A DNA stretch of 64,000 nt. Origin: Amycolatopsis tolypomycina. GTDB lineage: Bacteria; Actinomycetota; Actinomycetes; Mycobacteriales; Pseudonocardiaceae. The DNA lies in contig NZ_FNSO01000004.1 in assembly GCF_900105945.1 (NCBI RefSeq), positions 5,394,001 to 5,458,000 of the forward strand. Direction: 5' to 3'. Below the pieces are notes generated by a model that had not been told where the DNA came from, ran no database searches, and worked only from the letters and a program-made list of their open reading frames with translations. Made by a program: the position numbers and the translations under genes. Positions within the stretch are counted from its first letter, which is position 1. The number at the start of each line of letters is the position of its first letter. Of this stretch, positions 59,792-64,000 are shown one piece after another.

Positions 59792-61408
59792 ATGGCGATC
59801 TACTTCATCCGGCACGGGGAATCCCTGGCCAACGAGCGGAACCTGTTCGCCGGGCGGCAGAACACGCCGCTGACGGACCTGGGGGTGCGGCAGGCCCACC
59901 AGGCGGGCCGGCGCGTCGCGGCGATCGGCGTCCGGTTCGACGAAGTGCACGTGTCCCCTTTGGACCGGGCGAAGGACACCGCGCGGATCATCGTGGAGCG
60001 GATCGGCACGCCGCGGGTGACCACCGTCGAATCGGCGGAACTCGTCGAACGCGATTTCGGCGTTTTCACCGCGCAGAACAAGAGCCTGGTCAAGAAAAGC
60101 GTCGGGTTCCGGGCCTACACCGAGTACTTCCACAGCTGCACCGGCTGCCCGCCCGGTGGCGAGAGCTGGCCGGAGATGTACGAGCGGGTCCGGGACTACT
60201 ACGAGGCCGTGCTGCTGCCCCGGTCCCGGGCCGGCCGGTCGGTCCTCGTCGTCGCGCACAAGTACGTGGTGGAGATGTTCGCGCTGGTGGTGGCCGGGAT
60301 CCGCCCCACGGAATACCGCGACCTGAAGATCCCGAACGCCCGCCCGCTGGCCGAGGCCGACCTGCGGTGGATCGCCAGGGCCACGGCCCGGTCGGCCGCC
60401 GTCCACGACTTCGGGGAGATCGTCGAGATCCGGTTGCCCGTGCTGGTCGCCGGGGCCGCCGCGCTCGGCGTCCTGGCGCAGCTCGCGGTGCGGGTCCCGG
60501 TTCCGCCGCAGGCGTTCTCCGCGGTGCTGGTCTCGTTGCTGGCGATCAGCACGTTCTTCGGCATGCTCCGGCTGCATTCCGGGGCCGTGCGGGGGCTCGG
60601 CCGCGGCCTGCGCGTCGCCCTGCCGCTGACCGCCGCGCGCGTCGCGGCCGGCCTGGCACTCGTGTCCCTCTCGCCGGGCACGCCGGGCCTGCTGCTCGGG
60701 CTGTTCCTGCTGCTGCCGCCGGCCCTGATCACGCCGACGTTGTCGCTGCTGTGGGACGGCGACTACTTCACGTCGGTGCGGCAGACGGTCGCGGCCTCGC
60801 TGGTGCTGCCGGTGGCCCTGCTGCTCGCGCTGTGGCTGCCGCACCGGCTCGCCGGCCTGGACTCCGCGCTGACCGGGTACCTCGGGGTGCTGGCCGGGGC
60901 GATGGCGCTGCCCGCGCTGGCGGCCCAGGTGCTGCGCCGTCGCAACCCGATCCGCGCCGGCTCGCTGAGCACGAACTGGAACTGGGTGGGCGGCTTCGCC
61001 CTGGTGCCACTGGCCGGGTTCGTCACGTTCGCGCTGACACCGGCCGGCGCGGACCACGCCGGCGCCCACCCCGGCCTGGTGGCGTGCGTGGCCGTCGTGG
61101 CCGCCGTGCTGCTCGGCCTGCGGATCGCGAGCGTCGCGTTCGTGCGCTGGCGGAAGCTGCCGGCCCGGGTCGCCCGGGACGTGTTCATCACGCAGAGCAC
61201 GCCCAACGTCTTCCTGTGGTTCGCCGTCGTGGGCGGGGTCGGCTCCGCGGTCGCGGACGCGGCCACGCTGCTGGCGCCGATCACCGCGTGCGGGTTCTTC
61301 GCCGCGATGTTCGTCGACGAGGCGGTGATCGTCCGCCGGTTCACGCGCCGGCTGCGGGCGGCAATGGCCGACGTCGGTCCAGCCGCCCCCGTCGCGGCCG
61401 CTGGCTAG
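59792..61408 (+). CDS. Histidine-phosphatase (phosphoglycerate-mutase) domain fused to a polytopic membrane domain
   Basis: 538 residues. Residues 1-200 are a histidine phosphatase: IYFIRHGESLANERNLFAGR (RHG at 7-9), DEVHVSPLDRAKDTARII, the acid-base Glu region VERDFGVF, and the second His in LVVAHKYVVEMFAL. The rest carries about nine to ten helices (LPVLVAGAAALGVLAQLAV, FSAVLVSLLAISTFFGML, TVAASLVLPVALLLALWL, VACVAVVAAVLLGLRIASV, NVFLWFAVVGGVGSAVADAA). The helical part loosely recalls bile-acid:sodium symporter (SBF) proteins (PPALITPTLSLLWDGDYF, ITQSTPNVFLW), at low confidence. Substrate is unknown. ATG 59792 with CGGAGG nine bases upstream. Its TAG is part of the -10 hexamer of the methyltransferase gene, 9 bases before it. 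Confidence 0.8.
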   Translation: MAIYFIRHGESLANERNLFAGRQNTPLTDLGVRQAHQAGRRVAAIGVRFDEVHVSPLDRAKDTARIIVERIGTPRVTTVESAELVERDFGVFTAQNKSLVKKSVGFRAYTEYFHSCTGCPPGGESWPEMYERVRDYYEAVLLPRSRAGRSVLVVAHKYVVEMFALVVAGIRPTEYRDLKIPNARPLAEADLRWIARATARSAAVHDFGEIVEIRLPVLVAGAAALGVLAQLAVRVPVPPQAFSAVLVSLLAISTFFGMLRLHSGAVRGLGRGLRVALPLTAARVAAGLALVSLSPGTPGLLLGLFLLLPPALITPTLSLLWDGDYFTSVRQTVAASLVLPVALLLALWLPHRLAGLDSALTGYLGVLAGAMALPALAAQVLRRRNPIRAGSLSTNWNWVGGFALVPLAGFVTFALTPAGADHAGAHPGLVACVAVVAAVLLGLRIASVAFVRWRKLPARVARDVFITQSTPNVFLWFAVVGGVGSAVADAATLLAPITACGFFAAMFVDEAVIVRRFTRRLRAAMADVGPAAPVAAAG

Positions 61409-61417
61409 CCTGGGGGA

Positions 61418-62446
61418 ATGAGCCGATCGATCATGTCCTTGGCCGATCTGGCCACCCCGATGGCCATCCGGGTGGCCGCAACGCTCGGCCTGGCGGACCA
61501 CGCGGGCGCGGAGGGCGCGACGGCGGACCGGCTGGCGTCCTTGACCGGGACGTCGGCCGCGGCGCTGAGCCGGCTGCTCGATCACCTGGTGACCGCCGAG
61601 GTGTTCGTCCTGGACGCGGAATCCGGCCGCTACCGGCCGACGGACCTCGGCGCCCAGCTGCGGGAAGACGCGCCCGAGGGGGTCAGGCCGCTGCTCGACA
61701 TCACCTGCGCCGGGGGCCGTGCCGACCTCGCGTTCGTCGACCTCCTCGAGGTGATGACCAGCGGCGAGCCGGCCTACCCCCGCCGGTACGGCCGCGACTT
61801 CTGGGCCGACCTCGACGCCGAGCCGAAGCTGCGGACGTCGTTCGACGCCCAGATGAACTGGCGGTTCCGTGCGCACGCACCGCTGATCGCCCGGAACTTC
61901 GACTGGAGCCGGTTCCCGGAGATCCTGGACGTGGGCGGCGGCGACGGACCCCTGCTCGTCGAGATCCTGCGGGCCCACCCGGGCGTCCGCGGCCGGATCC
62001 TCGACCTGCCGCCCACCGCCGCGGCCGCCGCCGGACGGCTGCGGGCCGCGGGCTTCGCCGACCGGGCGGGTGCGGTGCCCGGCAGCTTCTTCGACCCCCT
62101 GCCGCGGGGAGCCGACGCCTACCTGCTGTCCGACATCCTCCACGACTGGGACGACGAGCACGCCCGCAGGATCCTGGTCCGCTGCCGCGAGGCCGCGGCG
62201 CCGGAGGCGTCCGTCGTGCTGATCGAGCCGGTGCGCGGCTACGGGGCGAGCACCGCGATCGACCTGTTCATGCTGATGTGCTTCGGCAGCAAGGAAAGGA
62301 CGGTCGAGGAGCTCACGGAGCTGGCCACCGGCTGCGGGCTCGTCTTCCGCGGCGCGGCCCCGGTGAGCGACGGCCGCTGGGCGCTGGAGTTCACGGTCGC
62401 GCCTCCGGCGTGCGCAGCTACTTCCGCGCGGCCGCCCAGGGCATGA
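61418..62446 (+). CDS. SAM-dependent O-methyltransferase (OMT family 2)
   Basis: 342 residues. N-terminal winged-helix dimerisation domain (LADLATPMAIRVAATLGLAD, LTGTSAAALSRLLDHLVTAE), then the SAM fold: EILDVGGGDGPLLVEIL, GRILDLPPT and the catalytic-region motif LSDILHDWDDEHARRIL, ending VVLIEPVRGYG. It resembles hydroxyneurosporene/polyketide O-methyltransferases. Substrate unknown. It appears leaderless: TAGCCT (61406-61411) ends six bases before the ATG. It closely follows the phosphatase fusion and overlaps the convergent next gene by 29 bases. Confidence 0.92.
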   Translation: MSRSIMSLADLATPMAIRVAATLGLADHAGAEGATADRLASLTGTSAAALSRLLDHLVTAEVFVLDAESGRYRPTDLGAQLREDAPEGVRPLLDITCAGGRADLAFVDLLEVMTSGEPAYPRRYGRDFWADLDAEPKLRTSFDAQMNWRFRAHAPLIARNFDWSRFPEILDVGGGDGPLLVEILRAHPGVRGRILDLPPTAAAAAGRLRAAGFADRAGAVPGSFFDPLPRGADAYLLSDILHDWDDEHARRILVRCREAAAPEASVVLIEPVRGYGASTAIDLFMLMCFGSKERTVEELTELATGCGLVFRGAAPVSDGRWALEFTVAPPACAATSARPPRA

Positions 62447-63266
62447 GCTGCTCGGCGAGCGCCCGGCTGTACGGACGGACCAGCTCCTGCAGCTCCGCGC
62501 ACGCCGGCTCGCCGATGTGCGCGTAGGGCGCCACGCTGTTCTCGTCGGTCGCCTTCTCGAGCTCCGCCCGGCGGGCCGCCCCCTCGGGCGTGAACGTCGG
62601 CGCGTCGTCACCGGTGAGCCAGTCCCGCTCGCGCAGGCCGGCGACGGCCCGGTTCCAGTCCTCTTCGGACCACGCACGGGACGTGCGCAGGGTTTCGGCC
62701 GGGACGGCGCCGGACGCCGCGTGGGTGACGAGGGCTTCGATGCCGTTCAGCCTCGCCGTCAGGAGGGCGGCGATGTGCGCGTCGCCGCGGTATTCGCGGA
62801 GCAGGGTCTGCGCGTGCCACAGCACCAGGTGCGGCTCCGCCGGCCACTCCAGGGCCGCGTGGGCGGCGAAGAGCGGGCGGCCGGTGACGTCCCCGGTCAC
62901 GGCCTCGGCGGCCGCGCGCGCGAGCTCCGCGGCCCGGCGCATCTCCGGCGACTCGATCGCGTCGCCCAGGACCGCGCGCAGCGCCCGGTCGGCCGCCGCG
63001 TGGCGGGCGGCCAGGACCGCGGCCGGGTCGGTCGTGGACCAGGCCGTGGCGATCGACGCGTGCACGAGGGCCGGGTTGAAGTTGTAGAAGGTCGCGACCA
63101 CGACCGGGGCCGGGACCGCCCCGAGCGCCGCCGACCGCGAGGCGAAGTAGCCGGCGCGGCCGGTGAGGCCGAGATCCGCGTAGGCGGCCGCGGCTTCGGG
63201 GGCGAAGTAGATCATCCCGTGGTAAGGCTCGAGGATCCGCCAGGTCCGGCGCGCCGCTTCGATCAC
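62418..63266 (-). CDS. SCO6745-family helical protein
   Basis: 282 residues, all-alpha. RTWRILEPYHGMIYFAPEAA, GLTGRAGYFASRSAALGAVP, ATFYNFNPALVHASI and WPAEPHLVLWHAQTLLREYR match a conserved actinobacterial family named after SCO6745, of unknown biochemical role. The C-terminal half (WSEEDWNRAVAGLRERDWLT, FTPEGAARRAELEKATDE) looks like a winged helix, so a regulatory role is possible. GTG 63266 follows TATGTT by six bases and looks leaderless. Confidence 0.85.
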   Translation of the reverse strand: MIEAARRTWRILEPYHGMIYFAPEAAAAYADLGLTGRAGYFASRSAALGAVPAPVVVATFYNFNPALVHASIATAWSTTDPAAVLAARHAAADRALRAVLGDAIESPEMRRAAELARAAAEAVTGDVTGRPLFAAHAALEWPAEPHLVLWHAQTLLREYRGDAHIAALLTARLNGIEALVTHAASGAVPAETLRTSRAWSEEDWNRAVAGLRERDWLTGDDAPTFTPEGAARRAELEKATDENSVAPYAHIGEPACAELQELVRPYSRALAEQLMPWAAARK

Positions 63267-63272
63267 CCGGCC

Positions 63273-63399
63273 AACATACCATCCAGTCGGTACGGCGGGG
63301 GCGCGCGCCGGCGGCACCCGTCCGCAGCATCAAAACGGTTCCGCGTTCTGCGGAAACCCCCGGTCTCGCCGTGCACCGGCGGGCGGGCGCCGATAGCGT
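63273..63399. promoter_or_regulatory. Divergent -10 elements of two apparently leaderless genes
   Basis: TATGTT on the minus strand (63278-63273) precedes GTG 63266 by six bases. TAGCGT on the plus strand (63394-63399) precedes ATG 63410 by ten. Neither start has a Shine-Dalgarno. Confidence 0.45.
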
Positions 63400-63409
63400 C
63401 ACGAGCGCC

Positions 63410-64000
63410 ATGACCAGCACTGTCCTTTTTGTACAGCAGTGGCTCAACGCCACCTATCGCGACGTCGCCGGGTACCAGCCGTGCCCCGAAGACGGCGTCC
63501 CCGGCCGGGCCACGACGTTCGCGCTGGTCCGCGCACTGCAGCACGAACTCGGGATCGCCCCGCTCGCCGACAACTTCGGCCCGTCGACGCTGGCCGCACT
63601 CGACCTTCGCGGCGGCGTGCGGCGCGGCGAACCGGCGTCGAACCTCGTCCGGATCGTCCAATCCGGACTGATCTGCCGGGGCTACGACGTCGCGGCGCTC
63701 GACGGCACCTTCGGCAAGGCCACCGACGCGGCGATCACGGCGTTCACCACCGACAGCGGCGCCGCCGCCCCCGCGGACGGCTCGTTCTCGCCAAAACTGC
63801 TGAAAGCCCTGCTGTCCCTGGATTCGTACCGGCTCGCCCACGACGGTGACCGGCAGGTCCGCGCGGTCCAGCAGTGGCTCAACGGGCAGTACCCGGCGCG
63901 CCGGGACTTCTTCGTCGGCGCCACCGACGGCCGGGTTTCCCGGGACCTCGTCACGGCGGTGTCCTACGCCATCCAGTTCGAGCTGGGCATGACCGACGAC
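63410..64000 (+). CDS. Peptidoglycan-binding-type repeat protein (partial)
   Basis: 197 residues visible, open to the right edge. Repeated PGB-like units: FVQQWLNATYRDVAGYQPCP with GRATTFALVRALQHELGI, then SNLVRIVQSGLICRGYDVAA, FGKATDAAITAF, and again VRAVQQWLNGQYPARRDF. The pattern of QQWLN...D..DG..G..T..A...Q is that of wall-binding modules found ahead of DUF1906 glycoside-hydrolase-like domains in actinobacteria; the catalytic part would be beyond the window. No signal peptide at the N-terminus. Confidence 0.75.
   Translation, partial: MTSTVLFVQQWLNATYRDVAGYQPCPEDGVPGRATTFALVRALQHELGIAPLADNFGPSTLAALDLRGGVRRGEPASNLVRIVQSGLICRGYDVAALDGTFGKATDAAITAFTTDSGAAAPADGSFSPKLLKALLSLDSYRLAHDGDRQVRAVQQWLNGQYPARRDFFVGATDGRVSRDLVTAVSYAIQFELGMTDD

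Overview
The window is high-GC, gene-dense actinobacterial DNA: GTG/TTG starts, GTGA and ATGA stop-start overlaps, several apparently leaderless genes, MmpS, YcnI/CopCD and PknB-type kinase genes. The gene content suggests a Pseudonocardiales-type actinomycete, Amycolatopsis-like. That placement is inference from content, not from a phylogenetic marker. Both ends are open: a GH31 gene runs off the left edge and a peptidoglycan-binding-type protein runs off the right.

Region 1 (1-11.75 kb) is the most distinctive. A tightly coupled seven-gene operon (1972-10690) encodes a sugar-phosphate cyclase with a duplicated N-terminal domain, a ROK-kinase/zinc-dehydrogenase fusion, a phosphoglucose-isomerase-like SIS protein, an HldE-type nucleotidyltransferase, an extended SDR, a DegT/StrS aminotransferase and a beta-phosphoglucomutase-like HAD enzyme. 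Together they read as a pathway that cyclises a heptulose phosphate, phosphorylates, oxidises, aminates and nucleotide-activates a C7 (amino)cyclitol. A GH31 alpha-xylosidase-like gene is divergent from it and a LacI-family regulator is convergent with it.

Region 2 (11.75-17.7 kb) is a gene graveyard followed by a transposase-derived pair. It holds broken remnants of a tyrosine integrase, an amidohydrolase, a response regulator and an SDR. After them come two convergent paralogues that look like IS630-type transposases without catalytic acidic residues.

Region 3 (17.7-24.3 kb) is a secreted copper module: CopC-CopD fusion, YcnI, a small multicopper oxidase and a large protein with two cupredoxin domains and a beta-propeller. 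Region 4 (25.2-32.7 kb) holds MmpS, an anchored Pro-rich protein, a nitrilase-fold protein without its catalytic Cys, an SDR, a membrane protein, a thioesterase, and metE behind a cobalamin riboswitch. A VOC protein follows.

Region 5 (32.7-36.6 kb) is a lactococcin-972-type bacteriocin locus: a Cys-containing bacteriocin precursor, a permease split into two overlapping genes, an ATPase and a small secreted protein. Region 6 (37.0-43.2 kb) is an XRE regulator followed by a 1585-residue TIR / double P-loop NTPase / transmembrane / WD40 protein, a candidate conflict or antiphage sensor. Region 7 (43.2-50.4 kb) is a MoxR-DUF58-transglutaminase-fold operon ending in a PKD/beta-helix surface protein; the transglutaminase has Ala in place of its catalytic Cys.

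Region 8 (50.6-64.0 kb) carries a PLP desulfhydrase/deaminase-like enzyme, a DMT-type transporter, a three-gene set ending in an RsbW-like ATPase, and a Ser/Thr kinase, small Cys-rich peptide and FHA protein. It also has a CBM2 esterase, a phosphoglycerate-mutase domain fused to a multi-spanning membrane domain, an O-methyltransferase and a SCO6745-like protein. No tRNA, rRNA or CRISPR array was recognised.
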